Shown: piece after piece, positions 34,711-45,527 of the stretch | How the letters are laid out: each line of letters starts with the position of its first letter | Numbering within the stretch: the first letter of the stretch is position 1 | Assembly (NCBI GenBank): GCA_037893245.1 | Contig: JBAIAA010000352.1 | Coordinates: 1,860,001 to 1,924,000 of the forward strand | Length of the DNA: 64,000 nucleotides | Reading direction: 5' to 3' | DNA from: Crossaster papposus | Lineage: Eukaryota > Echinodermata > Asteroidea > Velatida > Solasteridae | Made by a program: the position numbers and the translations under genes | The notes under the pieces: model-generated | The model's input: the letters and a program-made list of their open reading frames with translations, nothing else | Databases searched by the model: none | What the model was told of the DNA's origin: nothing

Positions 34711-37539
34711 GTCAATGTTTCTTTGGTCTGGGAGCTTGATTTGCTTCAGGTGGCTCCACTTGTTCAGGTCTCGCTGGGTTGGGGCTTCTTTCATGATAAC
34801 TGGCATACTGTCCTTTCAATGTAGGCAAGCGCTCTTCAATTTCTCTGAATCTGCCTACTTGTCTGATCCACTGCTGTTGGAGGGCAACAGGCAGTTTTCC
34901 GGCCAACAGCTTCAAGAACTCGAAGCCGTCCATGCTGGCTATGTCACAGTTGTTCTGCTTTCCGTTGCAACAGTTGATGAGAAAGATGGAGAATTTCCGC
35001 AAGCCCGTCTTGTCTCCTGTTGCAATCTTTCCCCATTGCTCGGCTTTATTCTTGTAAGCCGCCGCCAACATTGGTGGTTGCCCATAGTCACGTTTCAGTA
35101 GCCACTTTGCCCGTTCGTAGGCTTGTGATGGGGGTTCAATCATGGGACACTCCTTTATAAGCTCATGGGCTTCCCTCTTTGTGTACTTCAGGAGGAGTTC
35201 GAGCCTTCTTGCTGGGTCGTTGGTCTTGCCCTCCACTACATACATGGGCGGATCCAGGATTTTTTTAAAGGGGGGGTCCACCCGAGGTCTTAGGCAGGAT
35301 TTTTTGAATTGGGTGTGTACCAAAAAAATGTTGGTGTGTAACAATTTGAGTACATGTAACTGGGAAGCATGTACGCGAAGCGCACATCACGAGGCCGTAG
35401 CGCGAAGTCCCTGCGGCCGGGGTTCAGGGCCCGCTTAAGGGCCCTGAATTTTTTTGGTTTATTAGGTGCTCTCTGGCGCAATCTGAGGCCAATTTCTACC
35501 TATTTTTTGTTAATGTTGTGGCAATATGAAGCCTGATTTTTATACCATTTTTTTCTTTAATCGAATATTTACCATTTTTAGCTGGAATGATAACTTGAAA
35601 TAAATGTTGACCAGAGGAGTATATTATGGATACCGGTATTGGAAGTTTGGATTTAAAAACAGCGCACACTGACTCACACTACGTGTACAATGAGGTAACG
35701 GTTAATTGGTCATAAACCTTAGGCATACTTAACATAGGCAGGATTTGGCTGGGAGCGACCGGCAGTGACTCCATTTAAAATAATAAACAAATTACAAGCC
35801 CTAATAGTTATTAAGTAAGTTTAATTTAAAGTTGTATGTTAAAATAAAATTTTACAAGTTGTGTTTAATCTTTAACAAACTACACGCCAAACGCCCGCTT
35901 GTGCTAGCGGGGTTTATTCCGACCGTCTCTACAAACGGTGGAAAAAGCGGCGTGTTTGTTCCAATTTAGTGTTTAGTAATTTACATAAATTTAGCTTAAA
36001 TTTAGGTCACGTGACAAATATATAAACACTGTGGTTAGCGCCTATTGCACTCGTTCTGCTGGGGCTACTCAACCGTCACTTCAAACGGTGAAATTCCAGT
36101 GTTTTTATTGGCAAGTCTGCCAAGTAAATGGGCCCAGTGGTGAGCCAAGCATGGCATTTGGGGCAAGCCTGCCCCGTTCAAGCTTATGAAAGCGTTTAAA
36201 AATTAAAATATGTAATTGCCTGAAATGCAATAAGAAGGAATAAACAAACTAGCGGCTCGAAAAACTAAGCCAAAAAAGTCAAATCATAGTCTATATGGTT
36301 GTTATTTTGTGTGTGTGGTTTGAGAATAATACACGTATGTACATGTACATGTACATGTACATGTATGTGTGTACATGTATGTACGTTGCTTGTTAGGTGA
36401 AATACATTTTTTTTTTTTATAGTTTTTTTATTTTTTTTAGTTTTTTTTTCACTCAAGAAAAAAGGGGGGGTCCGGACCCCTTGGACCCCCCCCCTGTATC
36501 CGCCCATGACATAGCCGAAGTTCTTCATGAATGTCATGTAGGAGAGGACGTCTGCTTCACTAAAGGGATCTAATTCTGAAGATGGAAGTGCAGCTTCCTT
36601 TTGGCTGTCCACAATTCTGCTGAGAAGCGATGCCATCGTTACCTCTGAAATTTGACACTCTTTCTTGTCACTAGCTGTTTCGGGCAAAGGCTCTTTCATC
36701 AGGGTTTTATCTTTATGATGACTACCCTCGTCCTTAGATGACAGTGGATTCACAGGGTCACAAGATTGCTGTGTGGCGGAGAGTGTCCGCTTGGAATTCT
36801 CACCATAGTCTGGTGCCGGGGACATCACGGATCGGGCAGGTTCAGCCATAGGTTTGATGGAGAAAGCCGGTGCTTCGGGGTTTAGCTGGTTTGTCACTGC
36901 CGGATTACGTCTCGAGGGAACAGATTCAATGGCATGTACAACTTCGTCCACAAAGTTTTGGGAACCTTGGGAACATACATCGGAGAATTCTTCGTCATGA
37001 AGCATCTTAGTGATAGCTTTTGCTGCCTGTAGCTCAGCATTTATTTCGATAATTTGCTGCTCACTCTCAATCCTGGCTTGCTCTTCTTGGATTTGCTGTC
37101 GCCGTCTTAGGCGTCCCATTTCTTCTTCTGCTCCTTGCACTTGGAGCTCTCGCTGAAGAGCGCGTTTACGCTCTTCAAGTTTGTTTTGTTCCTTAAGAGC
37201 AGCAGATCTGGCTGCAAGCTCGACTTCTCTCTGCCGATGCTTGTGTAGCCACATGGAAACTGTTGTCTTAGCTGTTGAGGTGTTACTTATGTCAGATCGT
37301 CCAGCAAAACTTTTGCGATTCAATGTCTTAGATTTATCTCCGAAGAGTGCCACAGATATGCTGTCTTCTGGATGAATTTCTTCTGCAAGTTCTGCGTCAC
37401 TTGTCATTTCCATTTGTTTTGATGTTACGGGAGGATTGGCTCTCCGGGCCCCAGTATCGTGTGGTGTAAGCTTTGGCATTGAAGGTGTGCTGGAAGAGTC
37501 AGCTTTATCTTGTGAATTTTCTTCATTCTGGGTTTCCAT
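34711..37539 (-). pseudogene. BEL gag, split by a DNA element and fused to pol by a deletion
   Basis: Start at 37539 (METQNEENSQDKADSSS); an upstream in-frame ATG at 37596 is possible. Residues about 90-190 form a charged coiled coil (LEERKRALQRELQVQGAEEE and onward). The Gag core is split at codon GYV: 37539-36514 before and 35237-34711 after the insert. The second half has TNDPARRLELLLKYTKREAH and KDYGQPPMLAAAYKNKAEQW-like capsid text typical of the BEL gag (DUF1759-type) domain. After PEQVEPPEANQ the frame runs directly into the last part of protease, so the zinc knuckle and most of protease are deleted. Structural protein, non-functional here. Confidence 0.88.
35243..36508. mobile_element. 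DNA element with CATGGGCGGATCCAGG termini inside BEL gag
   Basis: 1266 bp with inverted termini CATGGGCGGATCCAGG and CCTGTATCCGCCCATG and a 5-bp target duplication ACATA at 35238-35242 and 36509-36513. Removing it with one ACATA restores the gag frame at this point. Next to each end is a run of G or C. The interior is AT-rich with an ACATGT microsatellite near 36337-36365 and no transposase. A degraded relative of the terminus (TGGGTGGATCTAGC) lies at 49141. Confidence 0.9.
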
Positions 37540-37767
37540 ATTTAGGCAGAGGGGTTGGTCTGCTACCCGCCGAAGAACGGCGACTGTTAACAGCATTTAA
37601 TCGTCCTTGCCCAGTTTCCGGACAAGCGCGAGTCACAGGGAGTCCTTGTGTTCGTTTATTAACGTAGCCCAGTTTCCGGACAGAGCGGAGCGACAGGGGA
37701 TCTTTCCCGATTTCATTGTTAAAGTCACAAAATGTTCATTTATCTGTAATATGCCGCTATCTTTTAC

Positions 37768-38277
37768 TGTTGTAACGACCGTGGACACTATAGGTCAACT
37801 TAACTGATATTCTTTACGCGTACTTGGGATTCTATAATTAATGAAGTCTGCTCACTTTATTCCACCAAATATTGGAGTACAAAAGGGTTCGTTACTCACA
37901 TCACAGAGTCGTTCACAACATGCACAAAAGCTTACAAAGTTCGGATCGGAATCCTCTTGAAATCACACAGTTATCACGGCGACCTGGATCGCACTGAAAT
38001 GTTCACAAGCATGAGAAAACTCTGGTGGTATCTTTAGGCTCCTTTCAAGCTTGAAACTCCTTCTGGTTTGGATGAAATTCGGCACTATATCTCAAGGTGT
38101 ACGATAAAAGATAGGTATCAGCTCCACGGAAAACGCTAAGTAACACGAGGTTCTAAAATCGCCCCATAATACTGTGTGCGGCCACGCATTCTATGCAAAT
38201 GAAGTGCGGGCAAGGTTAAACTATCGCAATGGGGCTAACAGTTGTAAACATACAAGGGCAAGATTCTGGAAACTACA
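37768..38277 (-). repeat. BEL 5' LTR
   Basis: 510 bp. On the element strand it starts TGTAGTTTCCAG and ends GTTACAACA. The next bases (GTAAAAGATAGCGGC, 37767-37753) are where a tRNA primer-binding site should lie; I cannot name the tRNA. Promoter and polyadenylation signals must be inside but were not resolved. Confidence 0.95.
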
Positions 38278-38282
38278 ACCGG

Positions 38283-38694
38283 TATAGCGTTTAGTCAGGC
38301 CCTCAGACTCTAAATAATTTGTTCTAATAACTCGGATTTATCCCGCCATTCACAGGTTCTGAAGAATAACTTGGTTGCCAGGAGTCACAGCTCCTGCCAA
38401 GTTTAACGTACCATATTGCAAGAGCCAAAGCTGTACCTAGAAATTTAGCTCTCAATGTTAAGGTCCCCCAGGCTGACGCCAAACCCAAGATTCCCCCGGT
38501 CACCACCTTTCACTCCAGTCTCCTTCCCCATCGCAAAATCACTAACGACAGCCATCACATTCTCCACACGTCAGATCGCCTTGTTTGTGCCATCCCTGAC
38601 AGCCCTGTGTTGACTTATAGACGCCTTCATAGTCTACAAGACCTTATTGTTCGAGCCGAGGTCCCCATCCCAAACCACACCTTAAGCCTCGCCT
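38283..38694 (+). pseudogene. Penelope-like element, C-terminal segment
   Basis: Continues the segment that stops at 29930: degraded QALRL / NNSDLSRHSQVLKN text, then the connector block with VLTYRRLHSLQDLIVRAEVP near 38610-38664, which matches the family pattern FRRPKNLRDLLVRA. The sequence stops matching at 38694 before any GIY-YIG endonuclease. Several frameshifts. Confidence 0.8.
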
Positions 38695-39000
38695 AGCTCA
38701 ATCCTTTGGCAGCGAGCCATATAGTGGCTTTTCCGTTGTAGTTTGGTATATTGAAAAATTATGTTGGAAACAAATTTGAAATAAGATGTCTTTCAATACA
38801 AACGTTTTGTTAAAGGTGATATACATGAGCAACATTTGCCTTTTTATTTGTTTTTTCAGAAATGCATAGGTGCGTGAGTTAGCATATTGTAGCACATTAT
38901 TATATTAAGTTGCGAAACTGCTGATCTCATTGAATGTAATGCGTATATAAGTGTGAAGTTATGCACATTTCGCAAGGCCGTTCAATTATAAAACCTTTAT
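38695..39000. other. Junction sequence between Penelope remnant and next LINE
   Basis: About 300 bp of AT-rich sequence with no match that I recognise. It may be 3' sequence of the Penelope element or original host DNA. Confidence 0.35.
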
Positions 39001-39525
39001 GTGTACTTCAACATTTTATGTTGTACCTCTAGTGAAGAAATCTGACTTAAATCCTGTTGAGTTTAAAAGCTACAGGCCCATAGCAAACCTGCCATTCATC
39101 GCTAAGATCGCAGTTGACAAGGGTCACGAGGCTGTGCTAGTGCTCCTTGGTTATACTGCTGCGTTTGACTCTATTGATCATGCAACTATGATTGACCGTT
39201 TCCTGCGAGGATGTGGCATTAAGGGGTGTGCTCTGAAGTTGCTTGTTTCGTACCTGAATTATCGCAAACAGCACATCGTTGTGAATGACTCTATTTCCAG
39301 ACCATTTCTCCTCCCCTGGGGGGGGGGGGGGTTCTTCAAGGGTCTGTCTTAGGACACTGGAGTTCATCCTGTATACTGTTCCGTTGAGTGCGGTCATCTC
39401 TTCCCATCGAGACATTCATCATGTCATGTATGCCGATGACACCTAGCTGTATGCGATTATGACATCCAAAGATCACGAAGGCTCTTTGCAGAAACTTAGC
39501 GAGTGCATCTCCGATGTCATGTCCT

Positions 39526-40369
39526 GGGCCCAATTCCATAAAAGCATTCTAACTTAGTATATTACTAGGTTTTAGCAAGATTCCAAATGCCTAGTTGGTT
39601 GCTTGCTAGCAATCAACTAAATCGCATTCCATAACACCGTTCTATATAATATTCTTACTAGTTGCTTGCTTGCAGCTTGCTAGAATGGTGTGGGGTTTGC
39701 ATTAATCGCCAAAGTACATGGTCAGTTTGAATTAACAATAGGGAAAGAGTTCAAATCAGGTCATGCTGTGGGTTGTATTGTCAATGCATTCTTCTGTACC
39801 CTATTTAGGGTATGTACATTAATCGGCGTAAGCACATGTTTCAGAAATGGCTAATTCAGAGGGTGTTTCAACTCCAAAAAGCATATGAAGCACGATATGT
39901 GGCAGAGAAACCCCCCTCCCCCCTTTTTTGTGTTGACCATTGTGTTCCCGGAATCTCAGGAATTCCTTTTAGGTTTCAAGGGGGGGGGGGGGGGGGGTTA
40001 GGTTACAATAGTGTTGAGTGTGTATAAAGTATAGTATATACCCTGCCACATATCGTGCTGGGTATACCAAAAAGGGGAAAGAAGCCTAATTACTCGACTC
40101 AGGAAAATCTGTTCCTTACAGAACGCTATCCTTGACTAGTGCGCATAAGGATGTCAATACAAATTCCCAAAAGATGAAAGATTGAAAGTGACTTAGAATG
40201 GTGCTAAGGATTTAGACATACCCCAAACCTATTCTAATTTTAGCAAGCAACTAGGAACCTTGCTAAGCGTATAATGGTTTTATGCATGGAATAGATTTAG
40301 CAAGGAACTAGAGATAGAAAGGAAGTTAGCAACCAACTAGGCTTAGAATGCTGTTATGGAATTGGCTCC
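39526..40369. mobile_element. MITE family A in the LINE
   Basis: 844 bp with inverted termini GGGCCCAATTCCATAAAAGC and GCTGTTATGGAATTGGCTCC. Internal palindromic words (CTAGTTGGTTGCTTGC and its complement) line both ends. It interrupts the LINE between DVMSW and SSNKLKL. It contains MITE B (39889-40059). No coding frame. Confidence 0.8.
39889..40059. mobile_element. MITE family B, copy 2, nested in MITE A
   Basis: Same termini (AGCACGATATGTGGCAGAG and complement) and same body as 7014-7190, with a longer G-run (39979-39997). Both copies have CATATGA before and GGGTATA after, so those bases may belong to the element. Confidence 0.85.
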
Positions 40370-40810
40370 GTGTCTTCTTCCAATAAACTCAAGTTAAATT
40401 AATCTAAGACTGAGGTACTACCTCGCAGTTTAGAAGTTCTTGCACTGAAGTCTGCCGCGCTTAGATTTAGTTGCTGGCGTTGAAATCATATCTTCGAAAG
40501 TTGTTCGTAACCTCGGCGTTACTGTTGATAATGTACTGAATATGAAGAAAAAATAACAGGAATACTTGTCGGACGGCTGCTTTCGGTATATCTAGGATTA
40601 GTAAACTTTAAAACTTTAAAATTAGTAAAATATTTTGACAGACAGTGTACAGAACGATTGACTTCCCATTTAGATTATTGTAACGGATTGTACTTTGGCT
40701 TACCGAATTCTACCATTTCTTCACGTATTCAGAACATGGCAGACCGTGTCATCACCAAAACCAGAAAATATGAACACATAACTCCTATTCATAGATCTCT
40801 TCATCGGCTA

Positions 40811-41595
40811 CACTGCAAAAACTGTGGTGTTAAAATTTTAACACCAATGTTTTTTAAATCTTTTGGAATGAAAATTGGTGTTAAAATGAAGTAAAATGAT
40901 TCTTAAAGTATCAGTTTCAAATCAAGTACTGGTGTTACGTACTTTTGGTGTTAAATTTGACCTAGTGCGCATGCGTGTGTGAAATAAAGCCCTCTGATTG
41001 GTCGATAAGGAATTATGGGATATGTTAACAATAGTCGATGTTAAATTGTTGTATTTAGTCCCAAAATTCATTTTTTTTACCATAATATGTAATTATTTAA
41101 ACGATTCCATGATTGAATTTTGATTTTTGTGCAAACATAGTTAAAAATTCGCGTTACATTTTATTCGTTTTCAAATTTTGACATTATTCATAAAAACTAG
41201 TTGTCACATCGTCGTGGACAAAAAAGCGTAGTATAAAACTAACAACGGCAATGGCTATGTGTGTAGTACGTATTCAGTAGGAATAGGTTATTATTGTATA
41301 CATATGTGTAATAAGTCAGTTCTTGGTAATATTTCATTACGTAATTTGTCCATGCAGTTAATATGTACAAAATTATAGTGTTAAAACAGTACATCTTTTC
41401 GCTAGAATGGCGAGCAAATGACGTGATATCCACGTTAAATTTTGCTATCAGAGTGTACACCAAAATTGGTGTTAACAAAATTTGATTCCCAAACTGGTGT
41501 TATTCAACACCCAAATCCCTGCCCAATATAAACACCAGGAAATAATCAAATTGTACACCATTGGTGTACAATTTAACACCACAGTTTTTGCAGTG
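40811..41595. mobile_element. MITE family C (TA target), nested in the LINE
   Basis: 785 bp with inverted termini CACTGCAAAAACTGTGGTGT and its complement, flanked by TA at 40809-40810 and 41596-41597. Removing it plus one TA joins LINE text SLHRL to the downstream LTRIQFNVLL. Inside each terminus are repeated GGTGTTAAA / TTTAACACC words. The terminus is shared with the 222-bp elements at 45822 and 50122. Confidence 0.88.
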
Positions 41596-42075
41596 TACCT
41601 ATTTTAACTCGCATTCAGTTTAACGTTCTTTTGATAGTATTCAAAATTAAACATGAGTATGCTCCATCATATTTTTAAAACCTTCTCAAACCTATTGTTC
41701 CATCACGTTCATTACGGTCAACAACACATGCTAATTTACAAAACGCCCTTGGTCCCCGAACCATACCCGCTACGGTGATTGTGCTTTTGCTGTTGCAGCC
41801 CCTCAATTATGAAATAGTTTACCAATTAGTATTCGTCAATCTCCATCTGTAGAGTCTTTTAAGGAAAGTTTGAAGTATTTTTTTGTTTAATAGTAATTTA
41901 TAGGGCAGTTTTGTTTAAAGTAAGTTGCTAATTTTCTGTTATTGTTATTATTAGACTTATGTATTATTGTTGCTGTTTGTTTACTTTACGTTGTACCTTG
42001 TTTTGTTAAGCGCTTAGAAACATTGTATTAAGCGCTTTATAAATGTAATTTATTATTATTGTTATTATTATTGAT

Positions 42076-43044
42076 ATTCATACCAATCCCTCATTGGTAG
42101 TAAAAGCAAAAATGCTAGTTCTGGTGTCGCCTAAGCAAATTTTTGAGGCACTAATCAGTCCTATATTCTGTATGACTGTATGTACGTATGTCTGCTAAGT
42201 TAAAAACAAAAGTATAACTTCTACTTTCATGGATTGTCCGAGGGATTTTAGCAGTAACAGTTGGTTTAGTCTGAGGGATTTTAGCAGAGACGTTGGGTTT
42301 AGGGCTTTTAGAAGAGTCGTTCGGTTTATTTTTAGGAATTTTAGTCAGGAAACTTGAATGCAGTGACCTCTTGGCCGGGTGGGAAGACACAATTCTTCAT
42401 CGGACTTCTGAGGTCAAAAGTAATTTAGAGGTTATTTGAGGTCGTCATTTAAACATGCACAATATTTGTGTGGACACAATACATTAAGGGAAAAGGCGAC
42501 AATCGCGTTCTGAGGATCACTTGTTATTAATGCGGCCCATTACTGTGTTTTTGTCTGCTTTTGGTCGACTTCGTGACTGTCTACAAGTTACCAAGACTCT
42601 TTGAGTGACGTCATCTATATCTTGACCTTACATTAATTTTATTAATACCAATTTCCGGACGGTGGTCTTTATTTAGAACCCACATTGCCCCGCGTTTCCG
42701 ACCGAAAGGTCATCTACCAAAATAGAAAAAGGTAATTATACTCGGGTCTGCCATGACCAAACTAGACCTATACGTGGCAGTCTGCGTCCGAATGAGGCGT
42801 CTTTGTTTCAGCACTATTTTATAATTTTATTAAATAACCCATTTTAGCAAAGTTGAAAAATTGCACCTTTGCACTTTGAGATTCGACGATGGTCCCACTG
42901 TGATGCCAAATAACACAGTCTAGTCTGCTGTTCACATGCATGTATAGCAACCGTTCTTCAAATGGGGGTACGGTGTATACATCGATCGCTTATTTAGTAG
43001 TTTTAACAATGACACTAATAATATATTGTTAGGGGTTTCAGGTT
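42076..43044. other. Intergenic with a short in-frame tandem repeat
   Basis: At about 42230-42350 a 36-bp unit (GATTTTAGCAG..., on the minus strand giving AKIPQTKPTV-like peptides) is repeated three times in a 79-codon minus-strand frame. No known domain. The rest of the stretch has no recognisable gene. Confidence 0.4.
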
Positions 43045-43291
43045 GGGGCCAATTTCATAGAGCTGCTAAGCAAAAGAAAAATGCTTAGCACAAAAAAGTC
43101 TTGCTCATTAAAAAAAGGTTACCAGCCCAAATTATACGTGTTTTTCATGCTAAGCAAAACATCAGCTGATTATCAATCCAGAACAATAAAGATCAGGTGA
43201 AAATTTGGTATGTAACCTTGTTTTTGCCAACTTGGACAAATTGTCATGCTAAGCAAATTTGTGTGCTTAGCAGCTCTATGAAATTGGCCCC
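43045..43291. mobile_element. MITE with GGGGCCAATTTCATAGAGC termini
   Basis: 247 bp. Left end GGGGCCAATTTCATAGAGCT, right end AGCTCTATGAAATTGGCCCC, with GCTAAGCA words repeated inside both arms. GGTT stands on both sides (43041-43044 and 43292-43295) as a possible 4-bp target duplication. This terminal motif is, from memory, common in marine deuterostome genomes. Confidence 0.88.
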
Positions 43292-43522
43292 GGTTTCGAA
43301 TCCGGCCTGGGCCAATATGTGGATTGGGTTTTCAGTCCCTGCCTGATGACTCCGTGGGTTTTTCCCAGGATATTCTTCTGGGGTTTTCCCTCCCACCTCT
43401 AAAACCGTACCTTCTTCTCATTATCTTCTCTCTACAGGTTTCTTCAGGCTTGCGAGCTACAGTGCTTTGTGCGCTTTTGAGGGATCCTTGGTTTCATTAC
43501 CAGAAATATATAATAATAATAA
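43292..43522 (+). mobile_element. tRNA-derived SINE (3' part)
   Basis: Starts with a Pol III B-box-like GGTTTCGAATCC. A body follows (CTCCGTGGGTTTTTCCCAGG, then GGGGTTTTCCCTCCCACCTC and AAAACC) of the type conserved in many animal SINEs. It ends with a TATAATAATAATAATT tail. The A-box half is separated or lost because the GGGGCCAATTTC MITE is inserted directly before the B box. Confidence 0.6.
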
Positions 43523-45133
43523 TTGCCCAGTCAACTCAATACATGCAGGTCCAGTAATACATTTAGGTATTGTGAAAAACGATTTCTGTCGACCGCTCGC
43601 AGCAGTTTAGTAGATAATTGGTTAGGTTACAGAGAGTAAGGCCTGGGGTTCACATCCTACCAATGCTCATCCATAGACTATTAAGTCTCCAAGTATTATT
43701 GTCGGGGTGGGTTTAATTTAAGGGAAAGCAAGTGTCTTCCACTCAGTGTGGTATGGATACGCCCATAGTTCTAATATTTGCCCGTAACCATCGCCGCGCT
43801 ACGTCCCTTTATTATCGTATACCAGTAGGATTGCTTTGTCTGGTTCCCGATCCTCTTCACTATGAATATTATAGCGGGAACCAGACGCCTACAGTCAGGT
43901 AAGATGGCGTCGATACTGACTCTCCAAACTCGCTTATTTGTTTCGTTGAGGGGATAATATGCACAGAGGAGCCCATATTGTGGAAGTCTGTATTCACTTC
44001 GAAACCAGATTTCCTTTGGGGTACTTACATTTTCTCAGTATCGACTCGCAGATCAAGTACATATTGTTTTATCTCGGCGTGAACACGGTTGCATCTTGAT
44101 GTGAAAAAAACCCAAATCACTTGTTTTGTTGGTGGGGGGGGGGGGGGGGGGATACATCAGTCCCATGTTTTATGTTCATGACCTGGCTTTCCAAACTTAT
44201 AAAATTAGTTTCCCACATCCGGACAAGATAATCCATAATCCGGGAAAGATTGCACGTTATGCTGTCATGCCAAATAGACAACCCCTCCTGTTTCTTCAAT
44301 ATGTCCGAATTGATCTTGTCCACGTTTGACATTTAACTTGTAAGCCATGGCGGTTTGACAAGGTTTTCTATTTCTGTCAATTAGGCGTATTTACACCAAG
44401 AATAGCATAATTAAATGCCATGGTTACGGCTTTCGACTTGTTTACGGTAGTGCGTGGGTTCCGACCCGGCCGGAAACATGGTCTTTGTTCCCTTGGCCAA
44501 GATACTTAACTTATTATTCTCTCTCCATCTAGGAGTATAAATGGGTACTGAGGGTCCTATACCGGCAGCCGCGTGGTCCAGGCCGCCATCTTATATTTGG
44601 CGGCCATCTTTGTTTTCAAAAATCTCATAAATCGACTCGGCATTCTCTGAACTCCATAAAAAGCAACCGGTTTCACAATATCTTATTCGCTTAGTTTCTT
44701 CACCATCTTGTAGAGAGCGGCAAAAACTTGATCTTGGGTTTGAAAATCATCAAAATGCATGTGTGGAGTTTCCCCCACCCTTTATAAAAGTTGTTCTCGC
44801 TGTTATAGCTCAGCGTTACCATTTTTCCCTTTCTTTATGCTAGAAACAAACAAACAAACAAACAAACAAGTAAAAACAAATATAATGCGGCTGCGATACA
44901 TTTATATAAAAACAGATCAACTTCCGTCACACAATCTCCATGTAACCGTCGTGTAAACAGGAAATGTATAGGGCGATGAGTCAAGAACTCGACAAATTAT
45001 TTTCGTTTAGTGGCTCCATTTATAGAACAAGGGCAATAGCATTAGTGGATAACATCACTGTCACGAACATTGCAAGTTGCATCACGCACCAGACTATAGA
45101 TCGATTGCGCCCTCTAAGTTACGTGACCTATAG
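43523..45133. other. Intergenic, possible tRNA-like fragment and G-run
   Basis: Around 43600-43665 GGTTAGGTTACAGAG ... GGGTTCACATCC resembles a degraded tRNA-type A and B box pair. A run of about 18 G lies at 44133-44150. An AAAC tandem (CAAACAAACAAACAAAC) is at 44845-44870. No gene recognised. Confidence 0.35.
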
Positions 45134-45527
45134 TGGGTATCAAACATCAACAAACATGATGGCGTCCTCCATAGCAAAGTGCCGCTGTTGCAAAGTACAT
45201 GAAGATTGTTGCATTTGTTTCTTCGATCGAGGCTTTTCTTTCTCGAAATCGCTAGTGCTAGTGATAGTGCCGGTCCGAACGTTCCGTGCCAGTACCACAT
45301 CGTGAACATAACGTTCCTTGTAAAATGTCCAAGACTTGCTGGAACTGTCATTACTGGCTTTATTCAGCCATTCCGGTAAGGTCTCAGGTACAGACTCCGG
45401 AATATTCTTCAGAGATTTAGAGAAAGAAAAGCCTCGATCGAGGAAACAAATGCAACAATCATCATGTACTTTGCTACAGCGGCACTTTGCTATGGAGGAC
45501 GTCATGCTTGTTGATGTTTGATACCCA
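45134..45527 (-). mobile_element. Inverted duplication with a Cys-rich frame on both arms
   Basis: Left arm 45134-45253 and right arm 45411-45527 are reverse complements (TGGGTATCAAACATCAAC and its mirror at the ends, AAAGCCTCGATCGA inside). The minus strand is open across the whole unit (135 codons ending at 45140): arm peptide SSIAKCRCSKVHDDCCICF, then FSKSLKNIPESVPETLPEWL, then KERYVHDVVLARNVRTGT, then the antisense reading of the other arm. The plus strand of the left arm encodes the same kind of peptide (SSIAKCRCCKVHEDCCICFF). I do not recognise the protein. A foldback element that captured an exon is one explanation; chance is another. Confidence 0.6.

Larger units (their letters stand above)
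29931..38277 (-). mobile_element. Complete-length BEL/Pao LTR retrotransposon, defective
   Basis: Minus-strand element of 8347 bp including a 1266-bp foreign insert. LTRs at 37768-38277 (5' LTR) and 29931-30464 (3' LTR) begin TG and end CA. A 5-bp target duplication ACCGG flanks it (29926-29930 and 38278-38282). Order on its strand: gag, a remnant of protease, RT, RNase H, integrase with a DUF5641-type C-terminal region, as in BEL/Pao. The host site is the Penelope-like element. The LTRs differ at about seven substitutions plus two short indels, so insertion is fairly recent, yet gag-pol carries a deletion, a stop and several frameshifts. Confidence 0.96.
39001..42075 (+). pseudogene. CR1/L2-like LINE, interrupted by MITEs
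   Basis: Reverse transcriptase text in three pieces. 39001-39525: LNPVEFKSYRPIANLPFIAK, an internal deletion, AAFDSIDHATMIDRFLRGC, a G-run with a frameshift, then the catalytic MYADDT followed by a stop. 40370-40808: SSNKLKLN, ERLTSHLDYCNGLYFGLPNS, IQNMADRVITKT and TPIHRSLHRL. 41598-41900: LTRIQFNVLLIVFKIKHEYA, then YGDCAFAVAAP-like text and the C-terminus. The 3' end is a TTATTATTGTTATT tail at about 42048-42075. Many stops: dead. The N-terminal endonuclease is missing. Confidence 0.88.
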
